A stretch of DNA of 64,000 bases, taken from positions 162,887 to 226,886 of the forward strand of contig RCTD01000039.1 of assembly GCA_014898415.1 (NCBI GenBank), read 5' to 3'. Below are positions 52,875-64,000 of this stretch, in pieces; position 1 is the stretch's first letter, and each line of letters begins with the position of its first letter. The stretch is from Stromatinia cepivora. Lineage: Eukaryota; Ascomycota; Leotiomycetes; Helotiales; Sclerotiniaceae. The position numbers were made by a program, and so were the translations under genes. The notes beneath the pieces were generated by a model. It saw only the letters and a program-made list of their open reading frames with translations, made no database searches and was not told the DNA's origin.

Positions 52875-53166
52875 TGTGAAAAAAGTAGATCAAGATATGT
52901 ATATCCTGATAATATATTACAAAGGGAAATAGGAATTGAAATTGATCAGATTATATTATAAAGATTTCAAGTAGTAAAACTAGTAGGTTTAGATAATGGT
53001 TTGGGTTATACACAAATGGGATACAAAAAGACTAATAGAAAAATGATTGATTTCTTTCAAAAAGAAGGGAGCAGAGCCCTCTTTTATATCTAACTATAAG
53101 GAGTCATATAACCATATGACTACGAACTAGCTACGTGTTAGGCCTTGATATCCCAACTTTCTCACA
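52875..53166 (-). repeat. Gypsy-A LTR (5' LTR in element orientation)
   Basis: 292 bp, paired with 41,947-42,238. Here the right-hand ~120 bp are almost unmutated (GAAGGGAGCAGAGCCCTC, and ACTAGCTACGTGTTAGGCC near 53,126), and the left half is AT-shifted. Confidence 0.92.
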
Positions 53167-54200
53167 CTATATTATCATTCTATTTCAATAAAATTAGTAA
53201 TAGAAAATTGAAATTCGAAGAAATGATCATATTTATGAAAATACATTTTGAAATAAAAGAAAAACACCAGAAATATCTCACCGAATAATGTAATACAACA
53301 TTTCCACAGATCATACAAAAGCACCTTGACAAATCATTTTCAAAACAATTGGAAAAGCTCTTCGATATACTTTATACATTGCAATATAGATTAATAGATT
53401 TATATTAATCAAAATTAATATTAAAAGATTAGATTATAAATACTTATTGCGATATCCCTAAATGCAATTTCATTTTATTATGTTCTATTACGATATATAA
53501 AGGCCTTTATATTGACCTTCGAAATATTATTAATCAAATTGAAAGAATATAATTAATGAATATTTATATTATAGATTCGATAATTAATAATTTATTAGGT
53601 ATAGAAATATATTGGATAGATCGTATATATAATGGTCGAGGTTTATATAGAAATTAAGGATAATATAGAGTTCGATTAAAAAGCAAATTCATTTTCTTTT
53701 GTTTATATTTATTAACAAATTCATCAAAAAAACTTTAATATTTTCAAATACTATTATATATATCAATTCAGAAATACTTTGTATATAAGCAACCAGAATA
53801 CTGATCAATAAATTATACAAAAAAGGAATGGAAAACGAAATTCAATTAATATATAATAAAACAAAAAATGGATGAAGAAATATTCGAGCAATATCTTTTG
53901 AAATATAAAGATATATTCAAATCGTAATACAAAAAAGACGAAATATCAGAAGAAGACAATATTTTCGAATATTCTCAAATTAAATTTTCAAATAATCAAA
54001 TAATTCAATTCGAAATATATTTCATTGAAATAAATTCTATTAATAAAATGTATGTTGCAAAACTATTAGGGAAACAATTATTGATATATATATACCTATA
54101 AAATGATCAATTCAATTAATTATACGAAAAGTATAAAAAAAGCGATAATTCAAATGAAGTTTTCCAATTTCAAGATCGATATTCAGTAAATATATTTCAA
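53167..54200 (+). other. Copia-C gag region continued
   Basis: Internal Copia-C sequence after the Gypsy-A insertion. Near 53,870-54,190 the plus strand reads DEEIFEQYLLKYKDIF and onward through few stops, consistent with the polyprotein before the protease, but no diagnostic motif is visible. Confidence 0.5.
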
Positions 54201-54480
54201 GGTATTATTTCAGATATAAATATATCAGGAGTATCAATAGTAAAGGAATTTTAGGTATAGATATTAGAAAGAAAGAAAGATATTTTATATACAAAAGATA
54301 TTGAATATAATATCAAATTCGGAAAAGAAATTGTATGATTACAAAAAGATATTATTGTTCAAATATTAATTGGAATTATTATGTTTTTCATTATATCAAT
54401 AAATACTTTATTTTTTATATATATATAAAATATAGATTGTCTATATATTATATTCGATAATATATTAAATATATTAAAAT
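54200..54480 (+). pseudogene. Copia-C protease relic
   Basis: Plus-strand reading through one stop gives YNIKFGKEIV and then IIVQILIGIIMFFIISINTL. These align in order with the protease end of a Copia family common in ascomycetes, in which an F-V-DTPFLL segment precedes the integrase zinc finger. The catalytic DSG is not identifiable. Confidence 0.6.
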
Positions 54481-54579
54481 AAGATAATAAAATTATTTTT
54501 ATTATACAAAAATAGGGATATCTTTTTATATTTTTTGATCAAATAAAAGAGATAATGATATATTATTATTTAATAGAAA

Positions 54580-55300
54580 TTAAACTTCAATAAATATATC
54601 GAAGATTCGGGTATTCCTTTATATGAAAATTCATCAATATATTTAATTGTATAGAGTATATGGATATTGACTTTTAGATGATCAAAAAACTCAATAAAGT
54701 ATACAAATATTATTAGCTTTATATGAAATCCCTAGAATATTTCAAATTTATAATAAAAGATAATATCGAATTCAATTATTTAATTATTCTGGATATATTT
54801 TATATTGAAAAAAAACCTATTCTTTATATTATCGATAAAGTTATTATATATAATATTATTGTATTTGTATAAGATATAAGTATAAAGACAATTTGGAATA
54901 TAATTCAGAAATATTGGATCGATATATATTTTGATCTATTAGATTATATATCTTATAATATAGGTATGAATTTTATATTAATCGAATTTTAATAAAAGAT
55001 AAAAACTTTTCAAATCGATATTTGCAAAGTCTTTGTAGAAGTTTATAATACAATTGATAAAGTCGAGAGATTTTATATATTTATATAACAATTGTATAAA
55101 ATATTCAAAGAAGAATTAAAAAATAAGAATTTCGAAAAAAAAGTTATTTTATAAATAATAATTAAAGTAATAAATAATATTGTAGAACTAAATAATCTTA
55201 TTTCAATTTTTTTTGTATATAGAGTATATCCCCGAATAATTTTATATAATTTATCTTCTTAATCGATTATAAAACGAATATAAATATATCGATAAATAAT
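54580..55300 (+). pseudogene. Copia-C integrase relic
   Basis: IYRRFGYSF at 54,594-54,620 corresponds to the H-RFGHPS zinc-finger motif. Then come KLNKVYKYYQLYMKS (CxxC region with Cys lost, near 54,690), LIILDIFYIEKKPILYIIDK (near 54,790, first catalytic Asp region) and YWIDIYFDLLDYISYNIGMN (near 54,915-54,975, second Asp region with D changed to N). Stops are frequent. The plus orientation agrees with RT and RNase H downstream. Confidence 0.83.
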
Positions 55301-55436
55301 AAAAGAGATTTGAGAAATTCAAGCAAAATGTATAATACAAGATTTATTTGATATTAAAAATGATTTAGATATATATAAAATATTAAAACTACTTTTGAAT
55401 TTATTAATATAAGTATAAAAAGAAAAAAAAGAATAA

Positions 55437-56900
55437 ATGGGATTTTATAAATTAATTATAATTACAAATCAAAATTATATAATCGATTTCCTTTATAATC
55501 TTATAGAATTTCGTATAACAATTATCAAATTATTTTATAAGGATATATATAAAGAATCATTTCCAATAAAAAATTTATTTTCGATAATTCTTCCAAATAC
55601 AGAAAATCCGTCATTTCCGGAAAACCTATTATTCCTGGTGATCCTTTTTATTCCTTCAGATCAAGGTTAAGAAATAAGCAAATTTGAAAGGAAATATATA
55701 TAATCTAGTATTAAGAAAGAAAGAATAGTTAATCCTATACTTCATATATTAATACAAATCGAAATCCCTAGAATATCATTTTTATAGAAGGTATAAGAAA
55801 TAAATAATGAATATAATCAATTAATTATTATAATTCGAAATAATCAAGATTTATCAAAAGTATTCATTATAAAGAAGAAATAAGAAATATTAAATCTTAT
55901 AATTAATCTTTATATAAAAAAGATTATTATAATTAAAGAACAATTATTTGAAACTTTGTAAATATAAAAGATTGATAATTTAATTACAAAAAATGTTTTC
56001 GAATTCATCAAATATAATCTTTTTGTATATATCAAAAGATTATTTAATTTATATTTTATAAATAAAATCAAAGGATATATAATAAATTCTTTATACAAAA
56101 AGTTATATTTAATTATTCAAATATATAATGATTTTGGAAAAGAAACAATATTGATATAAGCACCTATAATCTAAAGATTAAGCCAAAGAATCATTATAGT
56201 TTTAACTTCAATATTAAAACTAATGAATATCAAGTTTATAATATAAAATATTATGTAGATATATGTATAATCAAAAATATTTTTGAATTATATTGTATTA
56301 ATAAATTTACTAAAAGAATTTCAAGATAAATATGTAAAAGATATAATTATAATAGTTAAAAAACTATTGTATAATATTGCAGAAATAGAAATACATTGAT
56401 GAATAATCTATTGGAAATATTATTAAAAGAGATTGAATATGATTATATTGTTATATAATCTCTATTTGCTAATTTTGAATTCAAAGAATATATAATTCGG
56501 AATTGTAGGAATATAAATAGATAATATCCTTATTCTTGTAGATAAATAATTCTTAAAATTAAAAAATAAAGAATTGATTAATGCAAATATCAAAATCAAA
56601 TTAGAAGAATACTTTATAAATGATACTTTATTAATATTCAATAAATATATAATATAATATATAGAAAATAATCTTATATTTATATAAAAAAGTTAAAGAA
56701 AAAAAATCGGAAAAAATTAATAATTTAAAATAATATCAGGAATAAAGAATTAAAAAGGTATATATTGCTATAATTTGTTAATTAGAAGTATTATATAATT
56801 TATTAATTGTTGTATAACATCAAAATCTATTAAACAAAAATATCAAATTATTCAATAAAAGATTAGATTAATAAATAAAAAACTTTAATCGAAATCTTCG
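55437..56900 (+). pseudogene. Copia-C reverse transcriptase relic
   Basis: Readable blocks on the plus strand: LKEFQDKYVKDIIIIVKKLL (near 56,305-56,370), corresponding to the LP-E----P----V-K-LYG segment; FGIVGI*IDNILIL (near 56,490-56,540), where TDD or VDD of the active site has become IDN; and a YIAIICQLEVLYNLLIVVQH block (near 56,758-56,820) corresponding to the Y-A-ICQP--SFDLS-AAQ segment. Heavily interrupted. Confidence 0.8.
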
Positions 56901-56929
56901 TTTTATTTTCTTTGAAAAAGATTATATAA

Positions 56930-57450
56930 AGTTATTTGTTTTTATTAATAGATTCTTTATTAATAATAAGAATTTAAGTAATCAAATAGGATTTATTATT
57001 TTGTTTATAAATGAAAATATATTAGACGAAAATACTTTCGAAATAAAAGGTAATATTATTTATTATAATAATATGAAAAGCAAGAAAGTTATATATAATA
57101 TATTAGTATTCGAGATATATAGAATAATAATAAAAGTAGATATCGATCTTGTAATATAATTTATTTTATAAATTATTATCTTATAATTCGATATCTTTGA
57201 TATTCTAATTGTTGTATGTATTGATTTATATTTATTATATAAATATTTTATTAAATTAGATATAATAAAAGAGAAAAGATTGATAATCGATATTATAATA
57301 TTTCAATAATTATATGAATAAAGAGAATTGATAAAAATGAGATAGATTAATAGATTTGATAATATTATTGATACAATAATAAAAGCTAATCCTAATAATA
57401 ATTTAGAAAAATTTATTGATATAAATATTCTCGAAGTATATATAAAAGAA
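56930..57450 (+). pseudogene. Copia-C RNase H relic
   Basis: Blocks in order: KLFVFINRFFINNKNLSNQI (catalytic Asp in FVD now Asn), NIIYYNNMKSKKVIYNILVF, DIFDILIVVCIDLYLLYKYF (CTDS---L), LDIIKEKRLIIDIIIFQQLY and RFDNIIDTIIKANPNNNLEK. The last matches the -GKDNPADA-TK C-terminal block. The LTR follows at 58,564 after about 1.1 kb of unassigned tail. Confidence 0.87.
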
Positions 57451-58563
57451 TAAATAAAACAAGAAATTTGTATAAAGATCGATTAGATCTTTATATAAAT
57501 CAAAATTGATATAAAGATATAATATTAATTATATTTATATTTCATATTTTATTTTCAAAAATTATAAAAAGAAAACTTTTTATTCTAATTTCATTTTCTA
57601 AATCAAAAGATAAAAATATTTAGATATTATATAAATTAATTAATAATGAAAAGCTTCTTTATAGAATTAGAATCAAATAAAAAAAACTTTTTTATTGAAA
57701 AAGAAAGAATGGGATTTCGATTGAAAGAAATATAAAAAAGAGAAGATGGATTAAATTGGTTGGTAGAATTAATATATAGATGATTTGAATATATATAGTG
57801 AATTTTATGATTGTATTATTTATAATTTCTATAATTATTTTTGAAATATTCTTTTATACAATAGTATTCAAGAAAAAAAATCAGCTTTCGACGATAATAC
57901 TTTTTATAAAATCCTTTAACCAAAATATTTCGATTCTATATTAAAAGATTATTAATATATAAAATATATATCAATTATATTTGAATAAATATAATATAAT
58001 TTTGTATAAATGAAATAGGATATTCCAATATAATCAGAATAATGAATTAAAAAGTATTATAATAATAAAAAACAAATTTTCTATTATTGATTGGAAGAAT
58101 AGGATTTTGATTCGATTGGATCAAAGTATTTGTAGTATTATATAATTGAAGAATTTTATTGTATAAAGAATCAATATATTATAAATAATACAAGTTTTAT
58201 AGCAAATACAAAATAAGATCTTAATATAATTAATTACTCTATAATTAATATAAAATATATATTTTCGGGAATTCAGTAAATACAATCTTCAATAATTTTA
58301 TAATTATTAATATAATCCCGAAATTAGAAATATCGATTGAATCGATCGAGAAATATATATAGAATGAAAAACTTTTATTTCGATAAAATTAAAAAACATA
58401 AATATTGGATATTTGATTGATTTGGAAAAAGAATTCATTATATTTATTTGAATAGAAAAATAAGTATAAAAATTGAATTAAATGATTAAATAATTATTTG
58501 TATTTTAATAATCAATTTGATTTATATATATAGCATTTTATATGAAAAAGAAAGTTAAATTTA
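57450..58563 (+). other. Copia-C 3' untranslated tail
   Basis: About 1.1 kb of AT-rich sequence between RNase H and the 3' LTR with no recognised coding content. Confidence 0.5.
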
Positions 58564-58750
58564 TATTGGAATATATAATTGATGAAATATATGATATCAT
58601 TATATATTTCTTTTATATTATAAATAGAATAATAGTGTCTATATAAATTAATAGAATCTTATTATATAAAAGAATGAAAATAGAATAATAAAACTATTTT
58701 TATTTTATATGTATTTTGTATATATATTTCTTTACAAAATTTGTTCAACA
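58564..58750 (+). repeat. Copia-C 3' LTR
   Basis: 187 bp, ends TTGTTCAACA, the unmutated form of the left partner's CTATTTAATA. It is followed by GTATT, the target duplication. Confidence 0.93.
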
Positions 58751-61700
58751 GTATTTCAATTTATTCTTTGTAATATCTATCAAATTTGTATTCAAAATTT
58801 TAAAAATTATTTGTAAGATAAATATCTTTTCGATTTAATTTCTATTTATAAAAAAAAAGTGATTCAAGAAGTTTGTAATATATATAATTCTTTAAGTATT
58901 GAATCAATTAATCAAAATCTTTATTTAATTTATTTATTTAAATCCGAATTCTTTTTAATTTTTTTCTTTGAATTATCTATTAAATCTTTATTTCAATATT
59001 CTCTTTGTAATATAATAAAATCTAATTTAAAAAATTTCAAAAAATATATTAATTCTAATTATAAAGATCTTTTTTTGGATTTGTATCTTAATTTTATTCA
59101 AAATATTTCGGGATAAGAATTATTATTAAATCATTTTTTTTTTGAAGTTTAAATAAAGGAAAAATATTATTTTAATGAAAATTCTAATTCGATTCAAAAT
59201 GATATTATTAAAATAAATAATGATTTATTATTATCTTCTTTTTTCAATTTGAATTTAATTAAAAAGAATTAAAAGAATAATTTTGATTCTAAATTGAAAA
59301 GTATTGAAAAGAAGATTGATTTTATTAAAATTGATAAAGAAAATCTTATTCTATTTCAAGAATATATTAGATATATCAAATATATTCAAAAGTTTGATAT
59401 TGAAGATTTGAAATTGTATTTTAATTTTTATATTGTTTTTTTAAATTATATAATCCAATTTATTTTTAAAATAATCCTTTTTAATTTAGAAATCTTATTA
59501 TATTTAAGTTTAGAAAAAATAATATTTTTGAATAAATCTTATTTAAATATTCTGAATAATTTTGAAAAAAATAAAATCAAAAATAAAGATTTCAAATCCC
59601 TTTTACAATTCCAATAATTGTAATAAATATTTTGCTTTTTTTAAGATCTTTTTTAATTTCATTTTATATATCTTTCATTTTCATTTTATTAAATTCTATT
59701 TTGATTTTAAAGATTTAAAAACTAAAATGAAGGATTTATTTAAAAAAGTTGTTTTTTTCAATAAAATTTTAGATTCTGAAAAGATTTTAGAATTTATTAT
59801 CAAAAATAATAAAAAGTCTTTTATTAAAAAAGTAAATAAAATTAAATTTAATAATTTGAAGTTAAATCAAAAAGATAATGATTCAGTTGCTTTTGAAAAT
59901 TCAAGTGATTTTGAAGAATCTAATTCAGATGATTTAAATGGTTTAGATGAATTAAATGAATTGAATGATTTTGATAATTCGAATGATTTAAATGGATCAT
60001 CTAATTCATCTAATTCATTTAAATTATTTAAATTATTTGAATTAGATTTATTAGGATTGAATTCTAATTCTATTATTGAAAATTTTGTTGAGATTAATAA
60101 TTCAGATAATGAATTATTGATTGAAATAAAAGATTTAATTTTGGATATTATAATTGTTTGTTTTAAATAGAAAATTAATTTAAATATTTTTGATAATTCT
60201 ATTAATTGTTTTTTCATTTATCAATCTATTCGAAATAATAATTTTATTAAAGATACTTTTTAATTATTTTAATATTATTCCTAATTTATTTTTTATAATT
60301 AATTATGTATTATTGAATATTCTATTCGATAATTGATTCTTTTTCCTATTTATAATCTGAATTCGATTTTAATTCGATTTATAATTAGTTATTTTCAAAA
60401 TTATAATCAAAATATTTTAATCGAAATTCTTTTACATCATAATTATATTTTTAAAGTAAATATAGAATTATTTAGTGAAAATTCTATTATTATTAATTCT
60501 AATTATGTAAATATATTTTCTTATAAAGATATTACTATTAATATAAATGATTTAAAGAAGTTATTTAAATCGATTTTAAATTCTATTTATTTTTTTTTTA
60601 ATAAATCAATTTTATTGAATATTGATTTAAAAGAATTTTTATATATTAAATTAAAAGATTTTAGTAAATTCGAAAATCATAAAAATAAAATTCCTTTTAA
60701 ATCTTTCAAAGATTTTTATTCAAATATTAAATCAAATGATGAATTTCTAATTAATAAAGTGATTAAAATTGAAAGATTATGAAATTAATTCTTTATAATT
60801 TCGAATAATAATTTAAAGTTGAATAAATCGAATTATAAGGATTACTTAAAGAATATTTTAAAATTCAAGAAAATACTTTTATTATTAATTCATTTAATTA
60901 ATAGTTTACTTTTAAGAGATATTGAATTATATATATTAAAATATCAGAATTCGAATAAAGATTAGAGAAAGTTATTTCTAGATATTAATAATTCTTTATT
61001 TATTATTAATATCTCTATTAATAAATCAAGATCTTATATAGAATCCTGTATTTCTAAATTTAAATACTTTTCTATATCAATTTCTAATATTTTATTAAAA
61101 TATATTGTTTATATTAATCCTTTATAAAAATTCTAAATATTATTAATTCCAAATTCGATTTCAATTTAATGAATTTTTATTTAGAATATTTCAATTAGTA
61201 TTCTTTTGTTTCTTTAAATCTAATATATCTTTTTCAAAAATATTTTTAATCAATATTAAATCTTAATTTGAATCTTCAAAAATATAAATAAATAATTATA
61301 GGAATTATAAAAGAATTTATAAAAGAAAAGATTAATTTAAATGATTTAACTTTTAAAAATGATTTAATTCAAATTAGTGTATATCAAATTTAAAATAGTT
61401 TAATGAAATATAATTCTGAAATCGATTTTATATATTATGGGTGTTTTATAATTATATTTAAAAATATTCTTTTAAATAAGTAGAATAAATATTTAGAATT
61501 AAGTTTATATTTTTATGAATTTTTTGAATTAAGAGATTATATAATTGAATTGAATCCTTTTGTTAATAATATAAATATTAAGAATCAAATAATATTGAAA
61601 AAAAGAATTCAAAGCTAAATAATTTATTAATAAAATATAACAAAGAATCTAATTCTTATAATCCTTGTAAATATTATCGAAAAAAATAGTTCTATTGATG

Positions 61701-63560
61701 AAAATTTGAATAAAATAATTAAAAAACTGAAAATTTCAGAATTTCAATTATTCTTTAATATTGTTTCTTTTAATTCTATTTTAAATTAATTATTGAAAGA
61801 ATTTTTAAATAATTCAATTGTCTTTTTTATATTCTAAAGTAAGAGATTTTAATAAAAAGTATATTATTAAAAGTTCTTTATATTTTAAAGGTTTTGCTTA
61901 TAAATAATAATAAATCTTTAAGTTATTTATTAATTAATACTTTGATTATTTCAAAAATCATTATAGTGATTATCCCTTTGATTGTTTTAAAAACTGATAT
62001 TTTTAATAAAGCCAAAAGCTTTAATATTCCTTATTCTATTTAAAAGAAAAACGAAAGTTTAAAAATCTTATTTTAATTAATATTGAATTAATTATTAAAG
62101 AAAGCTTTATAATGAAATTGATTGAATTAATTGATCAAAAGAAAATCAATTGATTTATAATTGATGAGTATCATTTATTGATTATTAGTTCTAATTATCG
62201 AAATATTATATTTCGTTTTCGATCTCTTTATTAAATAAATATCAATTTGTTTTTTTAATTGATACTTTGTCTCTTTCTATTGAAAAGCAATTAATGAATT
62301 ATTTATCTTTAAAGAATATTTCAATTATAAGAATATCTAATATTCGAAATAATATTATTTATAAAGCTAGGATCTTTGATTCATTCAATATAAAAAGCAA
62401 TTTGTTGAAATTCAAATTTATATTGAAAATTTCAAATCTATATCATTTTTAAATGATAAAAATAAGATTATTATATTTATCCTTCTAAAAAGAATATAGT
62501 TTTTTATCGAATTTTTTGAATTGTTTCTTTTATTATTCTGATTTAGATTTAAAAAAATAAAATTATATTTTAAAGAATTTCTTTACTGTTTTTGATAAAT
62601 TTAATCGAATTATTATTAATATATTTGATTTAGAAAAAGGAATTGATTATTCTAACATATATTTAATTATTTATTTTAAATTTTGTTAATCTTTTATTAA
62701 TTTTCTATAAAATTTTAATAGAAAAAAAAGAAATTTAAGATCTAATAAATCTTATTTCTTTTATAATAAATTTGAAAAGAATAATAAAATTGATAATATT
62801 AATTCAAATCGAATTGAATTATATCAATATTTAAAGGAATCTTTATATAAACATAAAATTATCGATTTATATTTAGATAATAATATTATTAATGAATGTT
62901 TACTTTTTCAAGAGATATATGATTTATGTATAAAAAAAAAGGAATTAATGAATATACAAATTCATTATATAAAAATTCAGAGAATTCAATGAAATAAAAA
63001 GAGAGAATTTGTTTATATAATAATAACTGATTTATATTCAAATAAATATTAGATTTGTAATATAATTCAATTATATAATTTGAATGAATCTTTTCAAATT
63101 GATGATTATAAATTTAATGATTATTTTAATTAGAATGATTATTTAAATGATTATTTTATAGAAAAGAAAATAAAAGATTTTAATAATTTTAATATTCTAT
63201 TAATTCCAAATAATTATTATTTTAAATATTTATTTCCTATTTATTTTTGTTTTGTTTTTAAATGAACTTTAATAAAGAAAAATATATTTTCCCCAAATTT
63301 TATATGATTTTTCTTTTTGATTTTATTTGGAATATAAAACAATAAATTCAAGATTTCATTTTTAAAGATTCTTCGAATGAATTTTTTAAATCTCTTTTTA
63401 TATTGAAATTATCAATAATCGAATTACTTTTTATAAGAAATTTCTTAATAAGATTTATATCAACGAAATTGATATAGATTTCTATTTATAGATTCTATTT
63501 TTCTTTTTAAGAATTTGATAATTCTATTTCTTCCCAATAATTTTCTTTCTTTTTGTTCTA
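58751..63560 (+). pseudogene. TLH-like RecQ helicase relic, copy B (ATPase motifs present)
   Basis: Right part of the helicase frame cut at 40,694. It aligns with 32,452-35,700 but keeps about 1.55 kb that copy A lost (60,940-62,490), and that piece carries the ATPase core. NNNKSLSYLL at 61,903-61,932 is at the Walker A site (GxGKS with Gly codons turned to Asn). Motif Ia is VIIPLIVLK near 61,967. IIDEYHLLI is at 62,157-62,183, where DEYH (62,163-62,174) is motif II. LIDTLSLSIEKQL near 62,255 stands for the TATL-P motif III. Motif V/VI (GIDYSNIYLIIYFKF) is near 62,640. There is a one-base frame difference from copy A near 59,600. Several stops here are CAA in copy A, and vice versa. Members of this family in other fungi are subtelomeric. 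Confidence 0.8.
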
Positions 63561-64000
63561 TTAATTTCCAATATCATATATTATATATTATTTTAAATTT
63601 TTAATATTTTTAATAATAAAATTGAAATACAAAGATTAAAAAATTCTATTATTATAAGAATATAATTTATTAATATTATTATTCTTAATATAAAAACCGA
63701 TATTTTTTAGTATAGCTTTTATTTTAATAAAGAATGAATTATTATTATCTTATTTTAGAATATTGTTTTGTGAATATAAATATGAATGAATATAGTGAAT
63801 AAATAAGATTTTTATAGATTGATATTTTAATATTATAATAGAATTATAAAGAATTGAAATATTGAAAGATTAATATCGAAAGGGTATATTAAAAGATTAT
63901 ATATTGAAGATTATTATAAAAGATATATAAAGATTATATATTTATATTAAAGATTATTTATTGAAAGATTATTTATTGAAGATTATTTATTAAAGATTAT
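63561..64000. repeat. Helicase repeat copy B 3' tail, entering the 15-bp minisatellite
   Basis: Matches 35,725-36,100 of copy A (CCGATATTTTTTAGTATA, then AATATTGAAAGATTAATATC). The last ~130 bp start the GATTATTTATT(A/G)AAA minisatellite array, cut by the window end. Confidence 0.88.

Larger units (their letters stand above)
41947..53166 (-). mobile_element. Gypsy-A (Ty3 type) LTR retrotransposon nested in Copia-C
   Basis: 11.2 kb between 292-bp LTRs at 41,947-42,238 and 52,875-53,166 (ends TGTGA...TCACA). A 4-bp CTAT duplication lies at 41,943-41,946 and 53,167-53,170. On the minus strand the order is gag zinc knuckle (~50,900), protease (49,950-49,642), RT (~49,000-48,120), RNase H (~48,000-47,580), integrase (~46,900-46,100). 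That is the Ty3/Gypsy order, with integrase after RNase H. About 3.9 kb of unexplained sequence follows the integrase. Non-functional. Confidence 0.92.
40695..58750 (+). mobile_element. Copia-C LTR retrotransposon, interrupted by Gypsy-A
   Basis: Paired 187-bp LTRs at 40,695-40,881 and 58,564-58,750, with a GTATT target duplication at 40,690-40,694 and 58,751-58,755. The ends were TGTTGGAACA...TGTTCAACA. Subtracting Gypsy-A (41,947-53,166) leaves an element of about 6.8 kb. Protease, integrase, RT and RNase H read on the plus strand in Copia order between 54,200 and 57,430. It sits inside the helicase reading frame of copy B: copy A (32,446-32,478) shows the uninterrupted target. Confidence 0.93.

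Overview
The window reads as nuclear DNA of a filamentous ascomycete (Pezizomycotina). The gene content would fit a leotiomycete such as the Sclerotinia/Botrytis relatives, but that placement is inference. It is split into two kinds of DNA. Positions about 15,300-23,950 are an island of normal composition holding compact fungal genes with 46-59 bp introns. Everything else is extremely AT-rich, has no intact genes, and consists of wrecked transposable elements whose damage looks like repeat-induced point mutation (RIP): Gln codons turned into TAA/TAG, Gly-to-Asp/Asn and Arg-to-Lys changes, and strand-biased loss of C or of G.

Gene island, left to right: a lineage-type protein of unknown function carrying a 44-bp tandem duplication (15,896-17,248); a decayed gene remnant (17,921-18,509, minus); VTA1 of the ESCRT/multivesicular-body pathway (19,035-20,505, minus, 4 exons); an ER protein disulfide isomerase of Mpd1 type (21,024-22,606, plus, 2 exons); and the exosome subunit SKI6/RRP41 (22,898-23,759, minus, 2 exons). 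VTA1 and MPD1 are divergent over about 520 bp. MPD1 and SKI6 are convergent with 291 bp between stops. They are housekeeping genes with no shared pathway.

Left AT-rich block (1-15,060): a Ty1/Copia element (here Copia-A, 166-bp LTRs) interrupted inside its RNase H region by a second, minus-strand Copia element (Copia-B, ~305-bp LTRs, TTAAT target duplication). It shares its right LTR with a further, internally deleted Copia-A copy, making a tandem array.

Right AT-rich block (23,950-64,000): an (ATA)47 microsatellite, a complete but mutated Copia-A (26,255-31,732), and two copies of a long repeat that carries a RecQ-like helicase resembling telomere-linked helicases (TLH). Copy A lies at 31,733-36,640 and has lost the ATPase motifs. 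Copy B is split: its left part is 39,235-40,694 and its right part 58,751-64,000. The splitter is an 18-kb insertion, a Copia element (Copia-C, 187-bp LTRs, GTATT duplication) that itself contains an 11.2-kb minus-strand Ty3/Gypsy element (Gypsy-A, 292-bp LTRs, CTAT duplication). The order of events is therefore helicase repeat, then Copia-C, then Gypsy-A.

No tRNA, rRNA, CRISPR array or intact transposon gene was seen. Element boundaries rest on paired LTRs read by eye; domain calls in the relics rest on reading through stop codons.
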